NCBI RefSeq assembly: GCF_000191885.1
Contig: NZ_AEWI01000032.1
Location: forward strand, 1-38,152
DNA: 38,152 nt
Reading direction: 5' to 3'
Source of the DNA: Anaerophaga thermohalophila DSM 12881
GTDB lineage: Bacteria > Bacteroidota > Bacteroidia > Bacteroidales > Marinilabiliaceae
The notes beneath the pieces are model-generated. The model made no database searches, was not told where the DNA came from, and saw only the letters and a list, made by a program, of their open reading frames with translations. Made by a program: the position numbers and the translations under genes. How positions within the stretch are numbered: position 1 is the first letter of the stretch; every line of letters starts with the position of its first letter. Below, piece after piece: positions 1 to 8,040 of the stretch.

Positions 1-14
1 CACTTTTTCAGCCC

Positions 15-144
15 TGAGTGCAGTATAAAAAGCATATTTTTATCAAAATCAAGGCGTTTTAAATTTTTGTACCTGTTAATGAGGATGCAAAAATTTAAAA
101 CAACAACGAGTTTGGCAACAAAGATGCTTTTTAGACCATACTCA
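15..144. repeat. ~130-bp palindromic intergenic repeat, copy 1
   Basis: This is an imperfect inverted repeat. The outer arms are TGAGTG...TAAAAAGCAT and ATGCTTTTTA...ACTCA, and the inner arms are GGCGTTTTAAATTTTTGTA and TGCAAAAATTTAAAAC. A second copy in the same orientation lies at 34978-35120. The copies are nearly identical except for about 13 extra bases in the middle of copy 2. This copy ends about 32 bp beyond the stop of the minus-strand PorP/SprF gene, so it would lie in that transcript's 3' untranslated region and could act as a terminator or mRNA-stabilising structure. No coding potential is visible. Confidence 0.8.
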
Positions 145-176
145 GCCTTTAATTTATCACTATCTTATGGTTGAAA

Positions 177-1217
177 TTATTTTTTCGCATTTTTAATTCC
201 CTTTAATCCTCGTTTGGGGTCTTTATTGGCAGCCTTTATGATGGCATCTTTTTGTGAACAGGGGAATGCACCTTTCTTGTTTCCTGCACATATTCTGTAT
301 CCGGCAACCACGATGAAGGCGCTGCCGAAATGTTTCTGTGCTGCGGTAAGGCCCAGCTGATGTTCGATGCCAAACGAAAAACTTTTGTAATCAATACCCA
401 CAGTTGTTGCCAGTCCCAGGTCGCGGCCCAGCTGCTCATCCATTGAACGTCGGTAAGCAAGAATTCCCCAAAAGGCATAATTTGGATCAAGGGTTGGCAT
501 ATAGAGTTTAAGGTTAGCATCGAAACGGGTATTCTCAAAGCTGTTTTGACGATAATAAAACAAGGGTTCTACATATATTTCCCGGTCAGGAACTTTCCAC
601 GAGGTGCCGGCATGAATATGTAAATCAGGACCGGTTTTGGGTTCCCATTCCGATTTATACATCGGGTTATTCTGAGAAAAAATATTGGATAATGCCACAC
701 CGACATGGTAATTGTTTACCTCTAACATTAGGCCTGAGTTTGCATTAAATCCCAACCCGCTTTCACCGGTTCCTGTAATAATAGGATCAATACCCGCGTC
801 CTGGGAAAACCCGCTGTAATCAATAGAACTCTGTTCCAAAAATGCCGAGAGTCCAAAATGCAGTGAGGTGTTGCCGTGTCTGTTTTCCCTTAGTTTTACT
901 TCGACCGAGAAGGACTGTTGCAACCCCATTCGCTTAAAATTCCCGTTGCGGTCGTTAAAAATATAGGTGCCTGAACCGAGATTATGAGATAACGGTGTCT
1001 GGAAGGACAATAGTTGCGTAGTAGGCGCGAGGTCTACGCCGAACCATTGCTTCTGATAAAATCCGTTGAACGTGATGCAGTTGTTGTTGTTACCCGCATC
1101 TGCCGGATTAATCATGAACAGATCGTAAACATACTGGTTGGTTATAAAATATTTTTGTCCTGATATTGAGTTTGATACCAACAACAGGCCAATAACAAAA
1201 AGTACGGGTTTTCTCAT
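177..1217 (-). CDS. PorP/SprF family type IX secretion system membrane protein
   Basis: This 346-residue protein belongs to the PorP/SprF family of Bacteroidota outer-membrane beta-barrels, which assist secretion or surface anchoring of T9SS cargo. Residues 1-20 look like a signal peptide (hydrophobic run FVIGLLLVSNSISG). The next stretch, QKYFITNQYVYDLFMINPA, has the family hallmark of an early Q/N-Y-phi-NPA motif. It is followed by the typical WFGVDLAPTTQLLSFQTPL segment. The rest alternates polar and hydrophobic residues, as in a barrel, and the tail is lysine-rich. It lies 89 bp downstream of the 1564-residue type B T9SS protein on the same strand. By analogy with sprB-sprF of Flavobacterium it is probably the dedicated partner of that cargo. 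ATG start at 1217. Confidence 0.88.
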   Translation of the reverse strand: MRKPVLFVIGLLLVSNSISGQKYFITNQYVYDLFMINPADAGNNNNCITFNGFYQKQWFGVDLAPTTQLLSFQTPLSHNLGSGTYIFNDRNGNFKRMGLQQSFSVEVKLRENRHGNTSLHFGLSAFLEQSSIDYSGFSQDAGIDPIITGTGESGLGFNANSGLMLEVNNYHVGVALSNIFSQNNPMYKSEWEPKTGPDLHIHAGTSWKVPDREIYVEPLFYYRQNSFENTRFDANLKLYMPTLDPNYAFWGILAYRRSMDEQLGRDLGLATTVGIDYKSFSFGIEHQLGLTAAQKHFGSAFIVVAGYRICAGNKKGAFPCSQKDAIIKAANKDPKRGLKGIKNAKK

Positions 1218-1246
1218 TTTGTTACAGGGTTTTAGGGGATTTTGGC

Positions 1247-1300
1247 CTCTAATCCCGGTGTACTACTTTCCTGGTCAGGATTGTACCCCGGGTATTAGAG
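1247..1300 (-). promoter_or_regulatory. Intercistronic stem-loop between T9SS cargo and PorP genes
   Basis: Positions 1247-1263 (CTCTAATCCCGGTGTAC) pair with 1283-1300 (GTACCCCGGGTATTAGAG), with one bulge and about 19 nt of loop. The structure begins 7 bp after the stop of the 1564-residue gene and lies 30 bp before the PorP start. It has no T-tract on the minus strand. An attenuator or mRNA-processing hairpin that sets the cargo-to-PorP ratio is possible. The pairing is visible in the sequence; the function is inferred. Confidence 0.5.
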
Positions 1301-1306
1301 AAATTA

Positions 1307-4300
1307 TTATCGTTTAACGGTTACATTTCCTTTAATTATTTTTTCTACAGGCTTAAGATGAATGACATACCAGTAATCGTCCGACGGTACAGGTTTATTC
1401 TGATATTCTCCGTCCCACTGAACAGATTCGGAGGCTTTAAATTCACGCAACAGTTTCCCGTAACGGTCGAAAATGGAAACATCCGAATCGGGCAATCGTT
1501 CCAGTCCTTCTATTACCCAGGTGTCATTATACCCGTCGTTGTTAGGTGTGAAAAATCCGGGTATTTCTATTTCATAGTCCGAGTTGATGTAAAAGAGGGT
1601 AGATGCCCTGCATCCATTGGAATCTTCCACAAAAATTTCATGATCACCATTTGACAGGTTTTTAAATGTATTTTCTGTTTGCAGATCGTTTTCATCGTCC
1701 AGTGCATAATAATAGGGTCGGGTTCCGCTTTCAACAAATACGGTAACTTGTGCATAATACATGGTATCGAGCCTGATAATTTCAGGCGATGGATAAAATT
1801 CTGCATGCATCGTGTCTCTCAGGTAAAAACAACCGTCGTAAACTTCTACCCAATAGTTGCCTGTTTCAGCTACTGTATCGGTTTGGGTGGTGGTTCCACT
1901 GCTCCACAGATAGCTTTGAATGGGTGTGATCTGTTGTTCTCCTGCATATTCGGTAATGATTTCCGTACCTGCATCCAGTACCAGTTGGTCAGGTTCACAG
2001 ATCGAAGTGTCGTTACACAATGAGTAGGGAGGTTCGGCAAGAAAGTCGACTACCCTGGTGTCCCATCCCTGGCAACCGTGAATGTTTGTAACCACCACTT
2101 TATTCAGAGTGTCCATTAAATTGGCGATGATCATCCTGTCGGTACTACCGTTGTGCCATTTGTAGCTTTGGTATCCTTCCGGTGCTTCGATGGTGACAGG
2201 ATATTCGACCGGGCAGATAAAAATATCGGGTCCAAGCTCTATGTCGGGGACCTGGTACCAGACCAGATTCATAGTATCTCTGCCGACACAACCGTGATCG
2301 TCGACTACTGTGACGTGGTGCCGGCCTCTTCCGACGGTAATTCCCGTCACATCTTGTTCTCCGTTTGACCAGTAAATTTCCGGGAAGTTGGGAACTGTGA
2401 GTGTTTCCGTTTCGCCGGCACATCCTTCAATGTCGGGACCAAGATCAACTGTTGGCAGGGGATGAACCGTAACATTCACCTGTTGGGTTGAAGTACATCC
2501 GTTATCTGCCCAAACCTGAAGGCTGGTGGTACCTGTGCCAATGTTGAGTGTTTCGATGTAATTGGGCTGGTCATCAGATGGATCACCATTCCATTCATAT
2601 CTTGCAAAAGAAGGATCGGTTGCAACCATGATGGTATCGCCATAACACTTTTCTCTGTCGGCACCCAGACTAAATACCGGAGAAGGCAGGTGACTTAATG
2701 TCATACTGCCTGAATTTTCACATCCGTTGTTGTCGGTGATATGCAGGGTGTAATCGCCGGCTTCGGTAACCACCCAGTTGCTGTTTTCCGGCCCGTTAAC
2801 TGAGGTTGCATTCTGTTCCCAGAAATAGGTGCTGACATCAGGAACAATAGACGGCGGTATTTCGAGCGTATAGGGTTCATTGTCGCACACCTCTGCATCG
2901 TCAGGTTCAACATCAATGAGCTCATGGTAAGCAATTTCCACCTTGTCAACGAACTGGCATAAACCGTCTTGTACTTCCAGAAAATAGACACCGGCAGCGG
3001 GGTTGGCGTTTGGATCGGCTTCGCCAATATCCGTGCCTGTAAAGTAGTGTTCCAGGTCCCCGGTTTCGTTCATCGTATACCAGGTGTGGCCTCTGGGTGT
3101 GTTGTCTGCCGGGTCGGGCTGTGGAGAAGACCAGCCGGGGGGATTGGTCATGTCGTATGAAATGTCTGTATTGGGGCAGAATTCAACCCGGGCGGGTAAG
3201 TTAAAGGTGGGATTATTCCACACGTTAACTTCCGTTGTTTCAGTAGCAGTACATCCGTTAGCCTGGGTAGCTGTTAGCTGATAATTGCCTTCTGATCCAA
3301 TCAGGATATAATTTTCTGTGCTGAGCGTATCCGAAGCATCGCTTAGCTCAATCCAGGCAAACGAAACGAAATTGTGGCCATTGGCTTCAATCCTCATTAT
3401 ATTGCCATCGCAAATGTCCACTTCGCTTGAAATGCCAATATCCGGAACCTCCTGTACATACAGATTGAATGACCCGGAAATGTTGCAGCCGTTGTCGTCA
3501 GTCGCTTCGACGGTATAGATGCCTTCATCCGAAAGCGATGCATTTACAACCGTATGTTCGTTGGTCGGGGTATTCCATGTTGTTGTGGAAGTTCCATCAT
3601 TAAATGTCCATTCATAGTCGGATGTAACGTTTTGAGCATTAGCAGTTATGGTAATGTTATCGTTTTCGCAGACGCTGGTATCGTTACCGAAAGTAAATAC
3701 CTGTTCATTATAAATTCCGAAATAGGCGGTATCGCTGGCTATACATCCGTAATTATTCGTTACCCTGACCCAGACACTATCCGACTCGGTCAGATAAATT
3801 TCTGAATTGATGGATCCGGTAGACCATAGATAAGAATTGTAACCACTCAGTGAAAAATGACCGACATCTCCCGGGCATTCCCAGATATCGGAAAGGCTGA
3901 CTGAAGGTGTAGGATGAACCGTGAGCTCCAAAGTTTTCGATTCGGTACATGAGTGTTCGCTCCAGACCGTGAGTTCGTAAGTTCCGGAGTTTTGTGCAAC
4001 GATATAACTGAGCGTATCGGCAGGATCGGCGACCCCGTTTACCGTCCACTGGTAACGAAGCATATCGTCTTCGGTGGTGCGAAGCGTGTCGCCCTCGCAA
4101 ACTTCATTTCCGCTTATGTTCCAGTTGATTTCGGGGGCAGAGTAACCGGTTACCGTGACTGTATCGGTAGAGGAACAGCCCAGATCATCGGTCATGGTAA
4201 GAATTATCTCGATGGTTTCGTCAGGGGTTGGTGTTACCGAGTAAGTATTACTGGTTATTCCCCCCGGTGTCCAGTAATAAGTGTCGCCCGGGTTGGTGGC

Positions 4301-6001
4301 GGCAACGGTATAGGTGACGGTTTCACCCGGACAAACGACCGTGTCGTTGCCGAGCGAGAATTGTGGCGTGCGAAATTCCACATCGGCGGTATCGGTGAGG
4401 TAACACTCGCCGGCCATCACTTCAGCTCTTACCCAGTATTGACCGGATTCGGTAATATCAACAGACCTTTCTGTTGATATGGGATTGTAAGGGTTATCTT
4501 CATAGAACCAGTAGTAGGAACGCATCGGGTCTTGCGTTTCCAGGGTAATGGTTTCTCCTTCACAAGCCATTGTTATTCCGTTAATACGGAGTGTACTATA
4601 GTCTGAGAAATAACCGAAGCTCATACTCACACTGTTTTCGTCGAGAATGCTCATGTGGAAAAGTCCGGTGTTTTCGATGGTATACGGGTCACCTGTTGCT
4701 ATTCCACGGCCACCGTCCCATCCCATTTGGATGACAGCTGAATACCATGCGTCACTTCCATTGGTTCCTGTGCCGGGAACTTGATGCCAGTCTATATTTT
4801 GGAGGTACTTGGACGGATGTTGATTTTCCGAGTCATTGTGGCCACGGATGGTAAAATTATCGCGATGATTTTCCTGCGTCAGCAGCTGAACATAGAAGCG
4901 ATCGCCAAGCACTCTGGTAAAAGAAACACTGGTTGAGCCTGTACATTTTACATGCGGCAGTATGGCGCTTCCGAGCTCAGTGCCGCGAGCGGCAGTGTTG
5001 TTGTTAATGGGTGGTATTCCGGTTACCTGGTAAACGTAAACGGGTTTGTCGGATGTTATATATAAGGCGGCGTTATTACCAATGTTGAGTTCCTCCATCT
5101 CTCCACGATCCAATGTGGCTCTCTCATCTCCGTTGACAAATAAATAAGTGTCATCTTCAACGGCCATTACATATACTTTCTGATCGGTTGTGATATCCTG
5201 TCCTAACAAGGTATGCATGGCGATGTATTCGGTGCCAAGCAAGTCGGTTGGGATAAGCTGGTCTCCGATTAGATCCCAGTGTCCCGGATCAGTGGGACGT
5301 TCAATCGAGTCGTCCGAAATGGTAACGGCGATGGGATGATTTGATGTTATTTCCGTACCTCCCAGGTGTCGGTGAGCCTGTTCTCCTGCTTGTGTTGCCC
5401 AAAGTGAGTATGTTTGTCCCCTGTTAAGGTTTATGGTAACCGTCTCCCCGGCATTGTGTCCGATGACATCGTCGGTAAGGACAACCTCAACTGTAGTGCC
5501 ATCTTCGGTGGCTACAATATCAATTCTTTCGCGTGCGGGTGGACTATATTGGTGATTGTCGAAAGCAGTTTGCGAAGGGACTAAGAACTCTGTGCCTAAG
5601 CCATTTCTCCCTTTCAGGGTAAATTTGTCCGGGTTGTTGGAATGAGCCACATCATAATAAACAGTAATATCAACATCTGATGTGATGAGAATGCCTTTGT
5701 TTAAAACCTGATCGGCCGGACGATTTTCGATAAGATCGAGGTTGCTGAGACCCTCATAATTGTACTGTGTATTGGCCGGGATGGTGATGGTTTCGGAGAA
5801 GCCTCCCGCGGGCATGGAGATGGTTACTTCTGCATCCTGATCAAGAGCTGTAATCCGAAAAGAAACAGGATGGTCACCATGGCTGCTTGTTACCTCAGGG
5901 GCTACAAACCAAAAGACATTATCCACCTGGGCTTCTGAATCAGAAACCGGTAAAATGGATAAGATAAAAACCGAAAACAAAAAAAAGTAAAACTTCTTCA
6001 T
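1307..6001 (-). CDS. Giant secreted protein: IgGFc-binding N-terminal domain, Ig/PKD-like repeats, type B T9SS C-terminal domain
   Basis: This 1564-residue protein is probably a cell-surface adhesin exported by the type IX secretion system. Residues 1-24 are a signal peptide. Residues of roughly 28-480 match the IgGFc-binding N-terminal domain (start FWFVAPEVTSSHGDHPVSF, then VDITVYYDV and GTEFLVPSQ). From about 485 to 1460 there are roughly a dozen Ig/PKD-like modules of 75-95 residues. Each has a Cys near its start (CPGETV, CEGDTL), a central W, and a closing G-x-Y...GC. The last 85 residues are a gliding-motility-type C-terminal domain: IPGFFTPNNDGYNDTW, then IFDRYGKLL, then a terminal KGNVTVKR. 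Binding of IgG is not implied; the domain name is historical. The PorP/SprF gene follows on the same strand. ATG start at 6001. Confidence 0.9.
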   Translation of the reverse strand: MKKFYFFLFSVFILSILPVSDSEAQVDNVFWFVAPEVTSSHGDHPVSFRITALDQDAEVTISMPAGGFSETITIPANTQYNYEGLSNLDLIENRPADQVLNKGILITSDVDITVYYDVAHSNNPDKFTLKGRNGLGTEFLVPSQTAFDNHQYSPPARERIDIVATEDGTTVEVVLTDDVIGHNAGETVTINLNRGQTYSLWATQAGEQAHRHLGGTEITSNHPIAVTISDDSIERPTDPGHWDLIGDQLIPTDLLGTEYIAMHTLLGQDITTDQKVYVMAVEDDTYLFVNGDERATLDRGEMEELNIGNNAALYITSDKPVYVYQVTGIPPINNNTAARGTELGSAILPHVKCTGSTSVSFTRVLGDRFYVQLLTQENHRDNFTIRGHNDSENQHPSKYLQNIDWHQVPGTGTNGSDAWYSAVIQMGWDGGRGIATGDPYTIENTGLFHMSILDENSVSMSFGYFSDYSTLRINGITMACEGETITLETQDPMRSYYWFYEDNPYNPISTERSVDITESGQYWVRAEVMAGECYLTDTADVEFRTPQFSLGNDTVVCPGETVTYTVAATNPGDTYYWTPGGITSNTYSVTPTPDETIEIILTMTDDLGCSSTDTVTVTGYSAPEINWNISGNEVCEGDTLRTTEDDMLRYQWTVNGVADPADTLSYIVAQNSGTYELTVWSEHSCTESKTLELTVHPTPSVSLSDIWECPGDVGHFSLSGYNSYLWSTGSINSEIYLTESDSVWVRVTNNYGCIASDTAYFGIYNEQVFTFGNDTSVCENDNITITANAQNVTSDYEWTFNDGTSTTTWNTPTNEHTVVNASLSDEGIYTVEATDDNGCNISGSFNLYVQEVPDIGISSEVDICDGNIMRIEANGHNFVSFAWIELSDASDTLSTENYILIGSEGNYQLTATQANGCTATETTEVNVWNNPTFNLPARVEFCPNTDISYDMTNPPGWSSPQPDPADNTPRGHTWYTMNETGDLEHYFTGTDIGEADPNANPAAGVYFLEVQDGLCQFVDKVEIAYHELIDVEPDDAEVCDNEPYTLEIPPSIVPDVSTYFWEQNATSVNGPENSNWVVTEAGDYTLHITDNNGCENSGSMTLSHLPSPVFSLGADREKCYGDTIMVATDPSFARYEWNGDPSDDQPNYIETLNIGTGTTSLQVWADNGCTSTQQVNVTVHPLPTVDLGPDIEGCAGETETLTVPNFPEIYWSNGEQDVTGITVGRGRHHVTVVDDHGCVGRDTMNLVWYQVPDIELGPDIFICPVEYPVTIEAPEGYQSYKWHNGSTDRMIIANLMDTLNKVVVTNIHGCQGWDTRVVDFLAEPPYSLCNDTSICEPDQLVLDAGTEIITEYAGEQQITPIQSYLWSSGTTTQTDTVAETGNYWVEVYDGCFYLRDTMHAEFYPSPEIIRLDTMYYAQVTVFVESGTRPYYYALDDENDLQTENTFKNLSNGDHEIFVEDSNGCRASTLFYINSDYEIEIPGFFTPNNDGYNDTWVIEGLERLPDSDVSIFDRYGKLLREFKASESVQWDGEYQNKPVPSDDYWYVIHLKPVEKIIKGNVTVKR

Positions 6002-6084
6002 AGCGGGCTGGTTAAAAGTTATTCCCGAAAATAAAGGCTAAACCTGTGCGATTTGTCACCTATGATAAGGGACTCATGAAGACG

Positions 6085-6116
6085 CATTGCAAAATTGTTA
6101 TGCCAATTTTGCAATG
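6085..6116. promoter_or_regulatory. Perfect 13-bp hairpin upstream of the T9SS cargo gene
   Basis: CATTGCAAAATTG (6085-6097) and CAATTTTGCAATG (6104-6116) are exact inverted repeats around a 6-nt loop. The site is 84 bp upstream of the 1564-residue gene's start, in its 5' leader or promoter region. It could be an operator-like palindrome or a terminator for transcription arriving from the MscS side. No T-tract makes it a clear intrinsic terminator. Confidence 0.45.
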
Positions 6117-6437
6117 ATGGAGAGAAGAGTTTGGCCCTTTTGTGTATTTAACGCAAAACACAATTTGATTATTATACGATGTTATTAATAAAATGTTTAA
6201 ATTACTTTAAAAACAAATATATAAAATTTAAAATTTACTGTTTAATCAAGTACTGTTTTTTCAATGAATAAGTTGGGATTTTAATGGAAGTTTTTGACAA
6301 ATTAGTCAAAAAATTTTAAGCAAGGATTCGGAATTACTTTAGATTCAAAAGAATGAGGCTGCTTTTGTATGAGCTGGTTTTAGTTTTTGTCACTGAGTGG
6401 TGCAGGTGTTTTTTTGAATTAGAGTTAATGTTTATTA

Positions 6438-6691
6438 ATGAAACGAGCATGACAAGGATTGCCTTAATAGATTATTAGATTTTTAGATATAAGTAATTTA
6501 GTCATTAGTTTTTAGTCATTAGTCATTAGTTTTTAGTCATTAGTCATTAGTTTTTAGTTTTTAGTCATTAGCCGGTAGTGTGAATTATAAACACAACATA
6601 CGTCTTTGCGTTTAAGCTTTTTTTCTAACCTCATGCAACATTACAGCTTGCCCGTATAAAGAAAGAATATTTACAGTGATGAAACGAGCAT
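6438..6691 (+). repeat. Composite dispersed repeat, forward copy, with an internal tandem array
   Basis: It starts and ends with ATGAAACGAGC. Between these lie a short AATAGATTATTAG run, an array of AGTCATTAG and TTTTTAG units (about 6499-6570), the segment CCGGTAGTGTGAATTATAAA, and CGTCTTTGCGTTTAAGC. The reverse complement of the same succession occurs at 31761-31972, where the AGTCATTAG array is about 40 bp shorter. No coding potential is visible. The element is modular, being built of pieces also found separately elsewhere in the window. Confidence 0.8.
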
Positions 6692-6840
6692 AACGAGGTT
6701 TACCTCAATAAAGACAAGTATAAATTCTTACATGCGAGTTCCATCATACCAATGACTTAGACTAATTTTATACTAATGGAACTCGCATGATTGATTATAT
6801 ACATCAACTTTTGAGACAATCTTTGTCATGCTCGTTTCGA
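6679..6840. repeat. Inverted pair of the ~100-bp GAAACGAGCATG dispersed repeat
   Basis: A forward unit (6679-6775) carries GAAACGAGCATAAC, GCGAGTTCCATC and CCAATGACTTAGACTAATTT. It runs directly into a reverse partial unit (6776-6840) that starts ATGGAACTCGCATG and ends GTCATGCTCGTTTC. Together they form a large imperfect palindrome between the T9SS cargo promoter side and the MscS 3' end (stop at 6905). It is non-coding. Confidence 0.75.
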
Positions 6841-6904
6841 AGGAATATTTTGCGCTACTTACATGACCTCGTTATTGAAGTTTCTGTAGTTTTCTTTCTT
6901 TCGA

Positions 6905-7828
6905 TCAGGCTTCATTTTCTTTAGTGATATTAAGTTTTAAAGGATCTATTTCTTTTCCCCAGTAAACAGTAGTATGTGGGAAGGGAATTTCAATATTGTT
7001 TTTATTGAAGGCAATTTTTAGTCTTCTACGGTACTCCCTGCCTGTTTCCCATTGCATAATAGGCTTGGTTTTTAGTCTTGCTTTGATGATAAGAGCACTG
7101 CTGCCAAAGTTATCAAGTCCCATTATCTCTAATGGCTCTATGATTTTTTGGCCGAAATAGGGGTCATTTTGAAGCTCATCTCCTACCTGTTTCATAATTT
7201 CCATAACCTGGTCTACATCTTCTTTATAGGCAACACCTATATCAAAAACCATGGCTGACCATTCTTTGGTCATATTCGATAAGGTATTTATTTTACCGTT
7301 TTGAAATATGTGTACCACTGCGTTCAAGTCGCGGAGAGTAATTGTTCGCAGTTCAATTTTTTCAACAACGCCTCCGGTTCCGTTAATTATAGCAACATCT
7401 CCGGTTCTGACCTGGTCTTCGAGAAGCATAAAGAACCCGGATATGTAATCACGCACCAGTTCTTGTGCTCCAAAGCCAACTGCCAGGCCCAGAATACCGG
7501 CACTGGCCAGGATGGGTCCAACGTTAATGCCGAATTTACTGAGCAACATTATAATGAAAATGGTATATAATGCGATTCGTACGGCTCCCTGGACAATACC
7601 TGTAAGGGTGTTGATGCGTTTTTCGGCTTCGACGGTATCTACTTTTTCATCTTTTTCTGCCCGTCTCACCAAAATCCTTCTGAAGCGGTAAATAGAGAAC
7701 TTTAATACCCGGAGAAAAATAATTAATGCGATAATCATAATTATTATCCCGGGCAGGTCTGTTATAGCCCAGTCTATTGCCTTGCTAAGTGCTCTTGACC
7801 AAAATTCAGTACTAAGTAAATTTTTCAT
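6905..7828 (-). CDS. Small-conductance mechanosensitive channel (MscS family)
   Basis: This 307-residue inner-membrane channel opens on membrane tension to release solutes during hypo-osmotic shock. TM1 lies at about residues 19-42 (LPGIIIMIIALIIFL), TM2 at 76-97, and TM3 at about 103-135. TM3 has the Ala/Gly-rich pore helix ILASAGILGLAVGFGAQELV, characteristic of MscS. The beta domain follows (LLEDQVRTGDVAIINGTGG, VHIFQNGKI), then the mixed alpha/beta C-terminal domain ending VYWGKE. The length fits the 280-310-residue class. ATG at 7828. It is transcribed in the same direction as its upstream neighbour, the PorE-like gene, 200 bp away. Confidence 0.95.
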   Translation of the reverse strand: MKNLLSTEFWSRALSKAIDWAITDLPGIIIMIIALIIFLRVLKFSIYRFRRILVRRAEKDEKVDTVEAEKRINTLTGIVQGAVRIALYTIFIIMLLSKFGINVGPILASAGILGLAVGFGAQELVRDYISGFFMLLEDQVRTGDVAIINGTGGVVEKIELRTITLRDLNAVVHIFQNGKINTLSNMTKEWSAMVFDIGVAYKEDVDQVMEIMKQVGDELQNDPYFGQKIIEPLEIMGLDNFGSSALIIKARLKTKPIMQWETGREYRRRLKIAFNKNNIEIPFPHTTVYWGKEIDPLKLNITKENEA

Positions 7829-7875
7829 TGTAATGTGTATTTGATTTGTAATATGTTCTGTTCGTTTTGTCAGTT

Positions 7876-8040
7876 TTAATAGCGGCCCCGGGCATTATGT
7901 AACTTCTTTGATGCTTTGCGGGCTGTTGCACAGAACGACAGGGTTATCCCCCGATCCGGTGTGGTACTGCCGTCGGGAGTAATGTATTTATCTCCTCTTT
8001 TTATCATAGCAATAATGGCCGATTTTTTCACCTGTTCAGA
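7876..8040 (-). pseudogene. Decayed C-terminal fragment of a TrkA-C/RCK-C domain (K+/H+ antiporter-like)
   Basis: Read on the minus strand from about 8040, the sequence gives SEQVKKSAIIAMIKRGD, then KYITPDGSTTPDRG, and ends NARGRY before a TAA at 7876-7878. This resembles the last beta strands of a TrkA-C (RCK C-terminal) domain. In such domains a hydrophobic strand plus basic R-G-D is followed by (Y/F)I-x-P-x-G-x-T and a Gly-containing turn. K+/H+ antiporters of the NhaP2/CvrA type end this way. There is no start codon, and the 5' end overlaps the last codons of the PorE-like gene in another frame, so only a gene tail remains. The assignment is from the motif pattern only. Confidence 0.45.

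Larger units (their letters stand above)
6002..6904. other. 903-bp AT-rich gap without a gene
   Basis: No convincing coding sequence is present on either strand. The stretch holds a perfect 13-bp hairpin (6085-6116), a 254-bp composite repeat (6438-6691) that recurs inverted at 31761-31972, a tandem array of AGTCATTAG/TTTTTAG units inside it (about 6499-6570), and a head-to-head pair of the ~100-bp dispersed repeat (6679-6840). It separates two genes transcribed in the same direction: MscS at the right, and the T9SS cargo at the left, whose promoter should lie here. Confidence 0.7.

Noticed and set aside
1307..6001. Numerous 60-170-residue frames inside the giant T9SS gene on both strands
   Set aside because: All overlap a single continuous frame with signal peptide, repeated domains and a type B C-terminal domain.
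6679..6840. Integron attC site or insertion sequence ends
   Set aside because: No RYYYAAC/GTTRRRY core sites, no integrase and no transposase. Copies lie between unrelated ordinary genes in both orientations.
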